Below are positions 43,720-54,853 of a stretch of DNA of 64,000 bases, piece by piece. The translations under genes and the position numbers were made by a program. Under the pieces are notes generated by a model. It was not told where the DNA came from. It saw only the letters and a program-made list of their open reading frames with translations, and ran no database searches. Location: assembly GCA_033398695.1 (NCBI GenBank), contig CM065815.1, forward strand, positions 141,219,001-141,283,000. The letters are read 5' to 3'. This stretch comes from Orobanche coerulescens. Its lineage: Eukaryota > Streptophyta > Magnoliopsida > Lamiales > Orobanchaceae. How positions within the stretch are numbered: the first letter of the stretch is position 1; each line of letters begins with the position of its first letter.

Positions 43720-46378
43720 TATGAGGCATGCTCTCATGTTTATTTGCATGATTTTTACTGCCGTGTTGTTGAAAGCAGGACCGGTGCGTTCGAGATGTGC
43801 ACCAACCCGAGGTTCAGAATGATGGTCGCCTTTATGTCCGGCGAAAAAGTCAACTGGTGTCAAGTTATTTTGAAGAGGCCGCGTGAAGAAGTTTTGAAGC
43901 CTGTCTCTCAGAAGAAATCATTTGGGCTTATTCTGAACTCTCTTCTCACGAACAGTGGCGTGCCACAATCTCGTGATGCTAAAAAAATCGGCTCCAGAAA
44001 GTTTATTGGTTGGAGCAAGCCCACAGTTTTCAACAAGGATAGTCTTCTAGCCGACCGACCCCATGTCAACTCCATGCCGACCTCTGATAATCCGAGGGAT
44101 ATCACAGGAAGGATTGCCGATGAAGACAAAACCTAAAAGAAAAGGAAAAGGAGCGTGTTTGACAGTGCGTAACCGCCCACAGCAAAGAAGAAGCGGAAGA
44201 AAGCTTCAAAATCAAAATCAAAGGTTATAGTGACTCAATCGATCACTCCCATCGAAGACGTTGCGGCGCAACCCACAGAGCAACACCCACAAGGCAAAAC
44301 CCTTGCGTAAGAAGCAGTTGCTGCACACGGTGCAGATCCCGAGCCTATGGCGGCTATGATGGATGATCAACTGCTTGCCAAGATTGAAGGAACTGGTGAA
44401 TCGGCTGCATTCACTGAGCCGAAAACCACATCTCCTATACGGGATTCCACACCCGTACAGGATCCATCTCCCATCACAGTTCCAACCCCTGTTCGGGATC
44501 CATCTCTAACACAGGATCCCATACCTGTCGAGGACCCAATGCCGACAGTAAAGCCAAGTGTTGTTCGGAGTCCCTCCCCCACAGTACTCATCAATGACAC
44601 CTTGTTTCAATTGCAGGTTGAGCATTTGAATGCTTCGTTCATTGGAAGTCATATAGAATTGCACCCTATGACACCTTGTACCATTGGAGCGAATGGAAGG
44701 ATGGAGAAACCTTCATTTGGAAGTCACGGACTGTCAGGACATCCATTTGTTAATTCAATGGGACAACAAGTTCTGTCATGAGCTTATTTCTAGCGGTATT
44801 ATGACAAAGGAGAAGGCCCGACTCAAGGGAAAATCAAAATCCACTGCCTCAGCTCCACAAAGTCCAAAATCTGATCATGACTCAGACGACGACGACGCCT
44901 TTTAGGCAGGTCTGAGAATGAACTGTGAGGAAGCTCAAGACCAGGAATTCTCAAGAATATCCGACCAACAGGGTCAAGGGACATCCAACCAACAGAAATC
45001 TCCTCTCTATCAACAAGAAGCTGCACAAGAACAAGAGAAATCGATCCCTCCTGTCACCAAAGAGCAAACAGCTTCTCAATAGGCACCCGAGCCTGTCACC
45101 ACCCACCAAGACGACCATACCCGCGCCATCCCCCAAGAGTAATTAGTCCCTCTGCTGGAGCAGGCAGATGCTGAGAGACAGCAGGAGGAATCAGTCCCTT
45201 CTGTACGTATGTCTACCACATCCATTCCGAAACAGGAGGATTCAGTCCCCCTTGTTGCCACACCCACATCTGATGCTCCCGCATCTTCACCTATTTTGGA
45301 ATCCGACGACGGTCTCTTACCTGAGGATATCCAACTCTAGTCACGACCCCATGTGGCTTTGAGACAACTGAATGGAGCTGAAGACTTTGCCAAGCCCGAC
45401 CCTCCCAGGATTATTGAAAAGGACGAGCAACTGCATGCTTTAGGCCGTCAAACTGTCTTCTTACAGGACGCTGTTAATGCCCTGCATGCTGTTGAAAAAG
45501 AAATTAGTTGGTTACATCAATCTGCCATTGAAGAAATGACCAGTGTCAGGCAGGAAGTGTCAAAAGTGGAAGAAGCCTTCCGTATCTTGCCCACCGTCTT
45601 CAAACAGGCACTCAACCTACTTCAACAGCGACAGGAGCAGATTCTAAAAGAAGAACAAGCCAAGCTTCGCATCTCGGAGGCCAAAACTGCATCTGTGTTA
45701 ATGGAGACAAGCGCCCAGCTCAGAAAGCATGATGAGAAAATTGATGTTATATCGCTGGTGCTTCGCTCCTTGGCAGAAAGATTCTCAATAATGGAGACAA
45801 AACAGAACAATGCACTGAAGATCCTGGAGCGCTTAGACAAAAAGGTCTCGTATCTTGATGAGGCCAAAAAGAGGGAAGATTCGATGGATGCTGCAAAGAA
45901 ATGGAGAGAGGAGCAAGAAAAAGAATTAGATGCTATTCTAGAAGATAGCATCAGTGCCGCGATCAACCGATTGGCCACTCCTGCACAAGGGTACATGGTT
46001 TCTGGTTCTCTTCCAGAGTTCCACAATTCCAACAAACCTTGGAAGAACAACGAGCAGAAGCCCTCGGAAATCCATTTACCAACCAACCGCCATCCTACAA
46101 CAGAAGAAGTGAAGGAATGGAGGAAGAACGAACTGATGAGATACTTTGTAAAACTCATCAGGGAGTCCGCCATCTTCAACATGTATCGAACACTGGCGGA
46201 GGCTGCAGAAGAATTCGCAAAAATGCTGGAAGAAGGAAAGCTCCCCCTACAACTCCAAATGAAATCCAAGCACCAGAAAGGAGATCGGATCACCCACCCT
46301 GATGACTGGATTCTTGCCTTTGACAAATCAAGCGAAGGAAGAGAGATCTATTTAGATCGAGGCAACGATTCCCTATAG
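43720..46378 (+). pseudogene. Extra ORF of the second Sirevirus-like element (long C-terminal coiled coil kept)
   Basis: The N-terminal part (HVYLHDFYCRVVESRTGAFE, FRMMVAFMSGEKVNWCQVIL) aligns with residues ~175-250 of the ORF at 21550. The same frame continues past stops at 44134 and about 44168 into PVQDPSPITVPTPVRDP repeats. After a frameshift near 44650 it has DHDSDDDDAF and then an uninterrupted 341-residue segment (45353-46378): ALRQLNGAEDFAKPDPPR, long heptad-like helices (EEAFRILPTVFKQALNLLQQ, SMDAAKKWREEQEKELDAI), and a conserved end (NRHPTTEEVKEWRKNELMRY, GDRITHPDDWILAFD). It shows the full architecture that the first copy lost. Function unknown; several stops make it inactive. Confidence 0.75.
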
Positions 46379-46386
46379 CATTGGTG
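43720..46386 (+). mobile_element. Second Sirevirus-like element, 3' part (left segment)
   Basis: From 43720 the sequence parallels the extra ORF of the 14043-26271 element from about 22030 onward, through the C-terminal coiled coil and into the 3' UTR. It breaks off at the GAAGG target site of the tandem array and resumes at 61902. Gag, pol and the 5' LTR are absent; the left end meets the LINE fragment. Confidence 0.85.
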
Positions 46387-46391
46387 GAAGG
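46387..46391. other. Target-site duplication GAAGG (left)
   Basis: GAAGG precedes LTR A, and the matching copy at 61897-61901 follows LTR C. The two flanks rejoin into sequence that aligns with the sister element near 24565-24590. Confidence 0.9.
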
Positions 46392-47538
46392 TGTTGTGTC
46401 AAGATTTATTTATCCCGACAGGCGATCGACTATAAGGCCGAGCGACCAAGTCAACTCCAGTCAAACTTTGGCTAGCTCGCCTAATCGAATATATCAGACC
46501 ACCATCAGGTACCAAGTGATCGACTCCCAAGGCGATCGCCCTTTGGCATCTGGCGATCGACTCTAGTGTCCGGCTAAGGACGGTCGACCTACGCCCCGAG
46601 CAGAGATGATTGCCCGTCAAAGTCATCGAGGACTGGATCTCAGAACAGCACCCACGTGCAGATCCACAAAAGGCGCTGACAGACAAGATCTTCGCTGACA
46701 GACAAGATCTTTTGCTGACAGACAAGACCTTTGACCACAGCCTGTCACCTACCTCACCTACCGGCAGGTGCGCCGAAAGTTGTCAGTGGGACCGCCCGTG
46801 ACAGCACCTCAGGACGCGTGCAGGCTCCCCATTAGACCGTCTGATCGCCGCGGCGACCGCGGACTTTAAGGGAACAAGCCCATGTGCTAAAGACGATCGC
46901 CCTATTATTATAATGCGGTAAAGGCGATCGCCCGGCATATCAAAAGTCCTATAAATAGAGAGCCTCCTCCCTTTGGAAAAAGGTTCCCAATTCATTTGAC
47001 CTACGGTTCGGGTGGTTCGAGAACTCATTTACTCAGTAGAACACACATACCATCAAGCTCCCTGCTTTCTCACCGGAATCCATCTCAGGACTTCTCTCTC
47101 CGAATCTCTCGTCCAGAAGACGATCGGCAGAGGCAGCAAGTCTCCTCTAGATAGATTCCAAGAGATTCATAAGCCCAGGAGCCCAAGCATCCAGCTAAAT
47201 ACCCTCCGTGAGAGACTGTCGATCTCTCACCGCCGCGACTGTTCATCTCCTTTGTTACAAGAACTCACAGAGCATCAAATACGGTTCTTAGGCAATCTAC
47301 ACGCTCACTAGCTAAGATAACAAGAATCTTTACACTCATTGTAATTGTATTCTTACATTAGTACTTGTATCCCCAAATATTAGTATTAATAATATCTCGC
47401 GAGAGCATTCAAGCCCGGGACTAACAACCCCGGCAAATCTTGCGTTATTTATCTTTCTCACGGAAATGCTCTTGCATTTGTTTGCTATCCATCCATTCCA
47501 ACAATATCTATCTCCGGATAATATTTTGGGTAGCAACA
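46392..47538 (+). repeat. LTR A of the tandem array (1147 bp)
   Basis: TGTTGTGTCAAG to GGTAGCAACA. TATA box TATAAATAG at 46950-46958. Three ~19-bp GCTGACAGACAAGATCTT units lie at 46674-46732. GGCGATCGCC-type palindromes occur near 46422, 46529, 46551, 46893 and 46922. It differs from LTRs B and C in the block at 46835-46862 and around 46968 and 47010. Confidence 0.93.
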
Positions 47539-47540
47539 AT

Positions 47541-47557
47541 TGGCACTAGAGGAAGGG
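47541..47557 (+). other. Primer-binding site, unit 1
   Basis: TGGCACTAGAGGAAGGG follows LTR A. Unit 2 has TGGCGCTAGAGGAAGGG at 54729, so unit 1 carries one substitution. Confidence 0.7.
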
Positions 47558-47665
47558 GATCTAACCCTCAAATTTTTATTCCTACCGTCCCAAAGAACAC
47601 TCACTGTTCTCGGGGCATATACTTGGAGTGACACTCACTGCACTTCAAAGAAGACCTTCAGAATC

Positions 47666-49205
47666 ATGACATCCGCCGGTACATCGAAGAAAGCCGCTCT
47701 CCAAACCACCGGACACCATATCCCGGTTCGGTCCGAACCCCAGCCGACCACAGGGGGAAGCCGCAGCAACGCGAGACTCTCGATCCCGCATCCGAGAGAT
47801 GGCCCCAACCTCTCACTCGACCAGTTCCAAACCGAGTAACAGATCGAGGAGGCTATGGCCATCCTAGAGGAGCGACGGAGAGCATGCGCGTCGCCCGCGA
47901 TAACTCCCTCGATCGTCCGCCGCATGGGAAAATGGAAATTCAACGGGCTAGTGAGCGAGCGATCGTCAGAAAGCCCTAATTCGCGAGAAAAGGCTCTCGC
48001 ACGACCGGATGGATCCATATTCAATCGCTTGGGGCGCGACCCATCCTGGCGACCGGGGCATTCAGTTTCCAACCACGAAAAGACGGAATCCGAATCCATT
48101 ACCAGGAGTTCGGCCTACCCACCTCACAGCCGAACACAGGTCAGCCATCTGACTCCCGTCCTGATCGCCAGGGGGTCAGTACTCAATCGCCTTGGCACCC
48201 GCTCCGAGCGCCGAGCTGCGAGCAGCCAGGCCACAGCGATGGCCACTATACAACGCCAGCTCGACGAGATGAAAGCACTCTTGGACACTGGGGCAAGCGC
48301 CAGCAAAAAGATCACCGGGCCGACCGGGCCACTCGCGGTCCACATCGAGCTTGCCCCCATACAACCAACGATCGCTCCTCCCAAAACACCTCTGTATGAG
48401 AAGAGATCGGACCCCGAAACCCACCTGAGTAAATTCCGAATCTACATGACTCGGTGTGGGGCATCTGATGCAACCAAGTGCCGGATCTTCCCGTTAACAT
48501 TGGGCGAGTTGGCCCATAGGTGGTACGCCTCGCTACCACCACGATCAATCACCTCCTTTAAGAAACTGGCGAATGACTTCACGTCATACTTCGCCAACAA
48601 GGTCGTCAGACCAGAAGGCCCCCACCGCGTGATGAAAATCAGGCAGGGGAAAGACGAAACCGACGCAGATTACATTGACCGAGTAGATGAAATCATCCTC
48701 ACCGGTGAACCCGTCAGTGACGAGCTCGCTCTCTTTTCGGTCATGGGGGGGATTCTACGGTCACTATCCCATGTTTAGACATCTCTCCAAGGATATTCCC
48801 CCAACTTACGCGATCTTCCGTGCTAAAGTTGCCAACTTTCTGGCCAGGCAAAGGCTACTCACCCTCCACCTAGGCGAGGAAACGCCACCTCTTGTCCAGA
48901 AGATAGCGATCGCCAAAGTAAAAAAGGCGATCGCCAAGCCATCCGGAGATCTCAAGGCCTTCGAGGACATGGAAGCCCATCTCCTCCAAACGTTGAACCG
49001 AACTCCGGCACATATTTTCTATGCCATCAAGGGGCACGAAGAGCTCAAAAAGCCAATGACGATAAGGGACCACGGTCACCTGGATAACAATCAATACTGT
49101 GCCTACCATAAGAGTCCCGGCCACAGCACCAACCAATGCCGCGACCTCCTCAAACAGCTCTGGAGATTGTTCGAGGAAGGCAAGTTGGAAAGCTTATTGG
49201 CCTAG
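47666..49205 (+). pseudogene. gag: Gag of unit 1 (one stop, one frameshift)
   Basis: The ATG at 47666 opens Gag. A TAA at about 47838 interrupts it (unit 2 has a GAG-GAA reading there), and the same frame continues to 48776. The Gag domain reads PLYEKRSDPETHLSKFRIY, CRIFPLTLGELAHRWYASLP and FTSYFANKVVRPEGPHRVM. A one-base frameshift near 48750 moves the rest into another frame, which ends with the knuckle CAYHKSPGHSTNQC (CX2HX4HX4C) near 49100-49140 and a stop after 49205. Unit 2 shares the frameshift. Gag alone cannot mobilise the element; enzymes would come from an autonomous Tat element. Confidence 0.85.
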
Positions 49206-50412
49206 CCAAAGCCCCTACCAATCTATATGCACGATCGTCCGAGTCGAACACAAAACAGGCTGGAAAGCTCATATGAGCCGACCCCTGCATCAACCTCGGC
49301 GACCGTCTTTACATGCTTCTATCAAGAGAAAGGGACCTCGGAAGTCTCCCCGATCTCCCTCCTTATTTTAAGAAACTGGAGGATCCGCTCGCCATCTACA
49401 GTTCACCATCTAACATGATGGACTAAGGCACGAGATCGCCTCCCCCGCACAACGTACACCGTCGAAGGTCGGCATCTACATGACGATCCAAGGTGGAAGA
49501 GTGCAGCCATAGTCCTGGTGTTCGATGGAACCGACTGCTTAGGCCATGCAAGGTCCCTTTGGGCCAAGATCGCCCGCCCTTCATTTATATACGAGGCCGG
49601 CGTAGTCTGAGGGCCCTCCAAAATTAATCAGTGGACACGATCGCTCGCCCTCAAAGGTTCATCATCTAACGTGGTGAACCCAGACAATGCGACGTGCCAC
49701 AACCCCCGTCTCAACGTACACCGTCGAGTTCGCCATCTTCATGGTGGGCTGAGGTGGAAGCAGAGCTAAACAAGCCGCGGGCGTGGAGTTTAATCATCCG
49801 ACGCTACCCCGCGCAAGGACTCCTCTATACCGAGACCGCACGCCCTTCGTTTAAATACGAGGCGAGGCGCAGCCTAACATAGGACCCTCATAATAAAGTG
49901 AGTCACGAGACACTCAATGTCTTCGCGCATCAAGACATGATCAAGGGGTCGGTCCATCGAACTCCGCGATCGTGCACGGTTCCTCAAGACGGACGACCGT
50001 CCTCGAGGATTCGACAAAGTTGAAGACCGCTCACTCAACGAGTTATTTTCATCCCCTTACTTCCACTAAGTGAATAAAAACAAGGGGGAAGAGTGCGGAC
50101 TACCTATAGGACGATCGTCCCTATTCAACCACATACGGAGGTTGTCAATATTCAGATGTTGTGCAGCGATCGAATTTGTTGTAAAAGTTATCTTTATGAG
50201 TTTATCAATTCATTTGGAACTACCCTCGCAACGATCTCTCCCCACACATTTGTACAAAGTCAAACAAAGACTCAAAAATAACAATCATTCAAGTGATAAG
50301 TCAGAAATTCAAACGTTCATTTCATTACTTGAAAAGATCAGAGTACATGGTCGCCCGAAGGCCTAAGTGCTACAAAAGAAAGCTACAAATTACAAGGAAA
50401 TAAGCTAAAACA
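49206..50412. other. Spacer of unit 1 with two diverged ~230-bp repeats
   Basis: No pol. Copies at about 49390-49620 and 49640-49890 share CATCATCTAAC/CACCATCTAAC, AACGTACACCGTCGA, CATCTACATG/CATCTTCATG, GGTGGAAG, CGCCCTTC and ATACGAGGC. As in the Tat element's minisatellite, the repeats lie between the sense gene and the 3' end of the antisense gene. The last part (50200-50412) would be the antisense 3' untranslated region. Confidence 0.7.
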
Positions 50413-51337
50413 TCAAAAATGAAGTGCCTCGTGGCCCTGGCCTTCGCCATCAGCATCCGGTGCGGTCCCCCCATCTTCCGGAGCGTCGGGATGTGCAAGA
50501 TTGGCTGGAGTCGGATACCAGCTCAAATCCACGCCGATGTCCGCAAGATCCAAGATCGGTAAGGAGAAAGCTGAATGGAGAGGATGCTCCAACGCATACG
50601 CCTTGAAGTTCTCAGCAAGAGGCCCGACCTCCAAACCTCCCTTCTTAGCTGCTCGGATCGAGTCGGCGAACGCCAAATAATAGGCGATCTCGCTGACAAA
50701 CTCCAAGTTTTGAAAGGGATCAGCCTTGGTCGCCTCTACCTCTCCTTTCAGCTCCGCCATCGCCTGTTGCGACCCCTGGAGCTCGGCCTCCCTCGCAGCA
50801 ACCTTCTCCTTCGACTCACTTGGCTCATTGTCAACAGCGATCGTCACTTTACAGCGATCAGCCTCCTCTTGGCAACCTTACGCGCCGGACGGTATTCAAA
50901 GATCCCGGTTCCGAAATCGGTCAACCGCCAAACGAGACAACTCGGTTTCCTTCTTCGCCAGCTCAAGCTCATGGCTCGCCCGCTTGGCCGCCTCTAGAGA
51001 GTCCTTCTCCATCGCCACGATCTTATCGGCAAACTCGGCGTTCTCTCTCCGAGCCGCCTCGAGATCCGCCTGCAGGCGAATAGTGGAGGGCCGCCCCTCA
51101 AACTCCTGAGCAGCCTGGAAAGCCATGGTCGCCGTCTGGAGAGAAAGGGCGAGAACAGCCTGCATCGAACTCCCCGATCGCTGACGAGCGATCGCATCCA
51201 GATCGGTCGTCCAGGCCTTCAGCAGAGCAGAAGCAGCCTTGCTGACGTATGGAGGAATATCGCAGGACTGGCGAGGAGATCGGCTGGCTAAGAAATCCAG
51301 TACCATCGGTGGGCAGGATGGATCTGTGCGACAGATC
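50413..51337 (-). pseudogene. Unit 1 antisense gene, exon 4 (coiled coil, one frame break)
   Basis: Exon 4 starts at 51337 after a TTGATGTAG acceptor and joins exon 3 in frame. It reads MVLDFLASRSPRQSC, then a long coiled coil (QADLEAARRENAEFADKIVA, EAAKRASHELELAKKETEL). Near 50900 a rearranged stretch breaks the frame. The end (50413-50847) gives QGSQQAMAELKGEVEATKAD, LEFVSEIAYYLAFADSIRAA and DLADIGVDLSWYPTPAN. In unit 2 the equivalent stretch is largely continuous. Confidence 0.7.
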
Positions 51338-51407
51338 CTACATCAATACAACAAAGTTAACACAACTCCTACGCAATTGCAAGTTTCAACATAAAAATGC
51401 AATCTAC

Positions 51408-51798
51408 CTCTTAGCCCTCTCGGGGTCCCGACCGAAATACGGTTTCCCTCGAGGAGTCTCAGCGTCAGCGATCGCCATCTCCCGCATGAAAGCCGCAGAG
51501 GGCGGCTCATTCTACGGAGCGACAACGGTGATCGGAGGCGCGGCGATCGGCACCTCATTGGCAGGGGCAGGAACCGGAGTTTCTTCCGGCCTCGGCCTCT
51601 TGCGATTAGCTCGAAGGATCTCCTTCGGAACTCCCTCCTCAGCCACGATCGGCTCCACACGAGGTTCCGCCTCCGGAACAATTGGCAACGCAACAGGTGG
51701 GGCCTGAGACGACCTCTTGTGGTAGAGACGGCCTAGAACTCCAGGATTCGACATGGCGATCTCCGGTGGGGGCTCCAAAAAGCGGGGAAAGCGAACCT
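51408..51798 (-). CDS. Unit 1 antisense gene, exon 3
   Basis: Bounded by a TAACTGTAG acceptor (AG at 51799-51800) and a GCTAAGAG/GTAGATT donor (51408/51407). It joins both neighbours in frame. It encodes a proline/glutamate-rich linker (MSNPGVLGRLYHKRSS, VPEAEPRVEPIVAEEGVP) with a nuclear-signal-like RANRKRPRPEETP. The intron to exon 4 (51338-51407) is 70 bp. Confidence 0.7.
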
Positions 51799-51884
51799 CT
51801 ACAGTTAATACGATCGACCAACAGTCAGATACTTTCCTCAAGTAAGGCGATCGCCTAAAAAGTGAAGGTCGCAGAAACTCATAC

Positions 51885-52048
51885 CTGGTACCGAGAGATG
51901 TCTCGGGAAGCGGAATAGTCGAGCCGACAACCAACGACTCTCCTTATTGATCCGGTTGGCGTCAAGGTCGTCGTCCGACAAGCTCCTTATCCGCTCCCAG
52001 ACAACCAGGAAGTCAAAAGGCAGCTCCTCGACCGCCGGAATGTGAAAA
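51885..52048 (-). CDS. Unit 1 antisense gene, exon 2
   Basis: Acceptor TTTTGCAAG (AG at 52049-52050) and donor CCAG/GTATGAG (51885/51884). The protein-like frame is FHIPAVEELPFDFLVVWERI and SDDDLDANRINKESRWLSA. The intron to exon 3 (51799-51884) is 86 bp. Joined to exon 1 by these sites, the frame slips by one base. The same slip is in unit 2, so either another site is used or the frame was already broken in the ancestor. Confidence 0.6.
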
Positions 52049-52118
52049 CTTGCAAAACCGAAATCAAATTAGATCAGTCCAAAACGCATCCGAACGAAGG
52101 GAGAGTCTAAACCCTTAC

Positions 52119-53052
52119 CGGGATTCCTCTCCCGAAACTCAGTAGGGATCTCCAGCTCGCCCGAAGGATTGTCGCTCGCAGAAGCCCTCCACTTTCCGGC
52201 GACCCAGAACCACTTCGTCTGATCGCCCCGCATCTTATTCGGGACTCCATGGATTACCCGACCAGATCGGCCCTGAATATGGTAACTGCCGACCGACCCT
52301 TTCTGAGCCGTCAGCTTGAACATATGGTTCATCTCCAACGGCGATGGGAGGCGGTACAGGCGGTGACCGCCGAAAAGAGTGAGAGTGCAGATAATTTGGA
52401 GCCAGGAGTTCGGCGTCAGCTGAAGTGGCGCCACGTTCCAAGCGTCCAGCAGGTGGGAGACAGCAAAAGATAGAGGGAAGCGCAGTCCGGCCTCCATAAT
52501 CGCCTCATTCACGGCGACCATACCCATCGGAGGCTGATCGGCTCGCTCATTCTCCGCCGGCGCGAACATGTCCACATCTGAAGGAACATGGAACCTCGTC
52601 CTCCAGACGGCCAGATCTTTCCTGGTCGTCGAACTCCGGATTTGGCCATGCGACCACAAAGATCGCTGCGCAACCCGGTACTGCGACCGTTTGGGAAGCT
52701 GATAAGGGTAGGCGACCGAGTATCCCCGGAAATCGAATCTCGGAGTCGGACCGGCCAACTTCTCCATTATCTCAGCAAAAGCCTTATAGGCCCGGCCGAA
52801 AGCACTATGCTGCTCCCAGTAGGCCCTAATCGCCAGATCTCTCTCTATCTGCGATCGTCTTTCTTCAGCAGCCGCCTCCTTAGCAACATCGGCTTCATTA
52901 AATAAAGCCTCGATTTCAGCAGGGTCGATTCCGGCCCGAATAGCCTCAGCGGCCGTCTCCAGGTGGAAGTCGGAAGAAAGTCCTCCCCGGACAGTCGATG
53001 TCCCGGCGGCGGAACTGGTACCCACTACATGTGATGATGACATGCCGGCCAT
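52119..53052 (-). CDS. Unit 1 antisense gene, exon 1 (gypsy-type transposon domain)
   Basis: The ATG at 53052 is 150 bp after a TATA box. Residues 1-80 are low-complexity and helical (ADVAKEAAAEERRSQIERDL). Residues ~150-300 form the same domain as at 37829-38639: DVDMFAPAENERADQPPMGM, EAGLRFPLSFAVSHLL, LTPNSWLQIICTLTLFGG and TKWFWVAGKWRAS. The exon ends at CCCG/GTAAGG (52119/52118), followed by a 70-bp intron. This exon is uninterrupted in unit 1. The role is unknown; it is kept in an element that has lost pol, which suggests a useful or at least tolerated function. Confidence 0.75.
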
Positions 53053-53201
53053 TCTCGAAGACAGAAAAGGAGAAAAGGATTTTTTCTTACCCGAAGGTGG
53101 AATCGAACGACGATCGGCACTAAGATCTTCAGAAAAATCTTCAGCAAGTCCTTCTTTCTCCAGTAGGTGCGCGTGAGGACGAAGACTGCAGCACTGCGCC
53201 C

Positions 53202-53208
53202 TTTTATA
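53202..53208 (-). promoter_or_regulatory. TATA box of the unit 1 antisense gene
   Basis: Minus strand CCTATAAAAGGG; TATAAAA at 53202-53208, 150 bp before the ATG at 53052. Confidence 0.65.
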
Positions 53209-53209
53209 G

Positions 53210-53571
53210 GAGAAGGCAGGGACTCGTTTTGCAATAAGGGAAAATCTCAGGGGTCGGATCTCAAACGACGCATTTATTGACTCCCTCGAGACCCGCGTAC
53301 GCGTCTTTTCAAGGACGCGTCAGCTGAGGAGTCATTATTGACCGTTGCTATCCTCCAATAGAAGCGTGACACGTGCGAGGAGACTTTTCCACGCCCATTG
53401 CCATTTCCCGTGCAGTTTAGCGGCCAACCAGGTCGTCCAAACTCAGAATATATCAGCTCAAAGACGATCGCCAGTTCAGTTAAACACAGAGTCGCTCGTC
53501 AAAAGTTCAGCGATCGCCAAGAAAACCACCTCACCCCATGTTTCCAACATAGGAGCGAGCTGGGGGGCAAT
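53210..53571. other. Upstream region of the antisense gene and polypurine tract, unit 1
   Basis: No coding sequence. It ends with GAGCTGGGGGGCAAT just before LTR B, the likely polypurine tract. CGCGTACGCG-like palindromes lie near 53293-53325. Confidence 0.55.
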
Positions 53572-54726
53572 TGTTGTGTCAATATTTATTCATCCCGACA
53601 GGCGATCGACTATAAGGCCTAGCGACCAAGTCAACTCCAGTCAAACTTTGGCTAGCTCGCCTAATCGAAGATATCAGACCACCATCAGGTACCTAGCGAT
53701 CGACTCCCAAGGCGATCGCCCTTTGGCATCTGGCGATCGACTCTAGTTTCCGGCTAAGGACGGTCGACCTACGCCCCGAGCAGAGATGATTGCCCGTCAA
53801 AGTCATCGAGGACTGGATCTCAGAACAGCACCCACGTGCAGATCCACAAAAGGCGCTGACAGACAAGATCTTCGCTGACAGACAAGATCTTTTGCTGACA
53901 GACAAGACCTTTGACCACAGCCTGTCACCTACCTCACCTACCGGCAGGTGCGCCGAAAGTTGTCAGTGGGACCGCCCGTGACAGCACCTCAGGACGCGTG
54001 CAGGCTCCCCATTGGACCGTACAGCTGACTGCCAGCAGCAGCCGCGGACTTTAAGGGAACAAGCCCATGTGCTAAAAGACGATCGCCCTATTATTATAAT
54101 GCAGTAAAGGCGATCGCCCGGCATATCAAAAGTCCTATAAATAGAGAGCCTCCTCCTACTGGAAAAAGGTTCCCAATTCATTTGACCTACGGTTCCGAAT
54201 TGGTTCAGAACTCATTTACTCAGCAGAACACACATACCATCAAGCTCCCTGCTTTCTCACCGGAATCCATCTCAGGACTTCTCTCTCCGAATCTCTCGTC
54301 CAGAAGACGATCGGCAGAGGCAGCAAGTCTCCTCTAGACAGATTCCAAGAGATTCATAAGCCCAGGAGCCCAAGCATCCAGCTAAATACCCGCCGTGAGA
54401 TACTGTGGATCTCTCACCGCCGCGACTGTTCATCTCCTTTGTTACAAGAACTCACAGAGCATCAAATCTGGTTCTTCCGGCAATCTACACGCTCACTAGC
54501 TAAGATAACAAGAATCTTTACACTCATTGTAATTGTATTCTTACATTAGTACTTGTATCCCCGAATATTAGTATTAATAATATCTCGTGAGAGCATTCAA
54601 GCCCGGGACTAACAACCCCGGCAAATCTTGTGTTATTTATCTTTCTCACGGAAGTGCTCTTGCATTTGTTTGCTATCCATCCATTCCAGCAATATCTATC
54701 TCCGGATAATATTTTGGGTAGCAATA
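53572..54726 (+). repeat. LTR B, shared middle LTR (1155 bp)
   Basis: Serves as the 3' LTR of unit 1 and 5' LTR of unit 2. TATA box at 54136-54144 and triple ~19-bp units at 53854-53912. It ends GCAATA instead of GCAACA, so its 3' terminal TG..CA symmetry has a point change. Confidence 0.93.
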
Positions 54727-54728
54727 AT

Positions 54729-54745
54729 TGGCGCTAGAGGAAGGG
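54729..54745 (+). other. Primer-binding site, unit 2
   Basis: TGGCGCTAGAGGAAGGG, close to TGGCGCTAGAAGGAGGG of the Tat element at 29935. Confidence 0.75.
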
Positions 54746-54853
54746 GATCTAACCCTCAAATTTTTATTCCTATCGTCCCAAAGAACACTCACTGTTCTCG
54801 GGGCATATACTTGGAGTGACACTCACTGCACTTCAAAGAAAACCTTCAGAATC

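Noticed and set aside
48270..48310. LLDTGAS, resembling a protease active site, in the unit 1 and unit 2 Gag
   Set aside because: It lies before the Gag domain, with no second protease motif. The real protease position after the zinc knuckle is absent, so this is chance similarity.
48687..48780. Programmed frameshift in Gag, since both units and the Tat element change frame at a similar place
   Set aside because: The shift is +1 in the tandem units and -1 in the Tat element, and no slippery site is shared. Shared ancestry plus decay explains it better.
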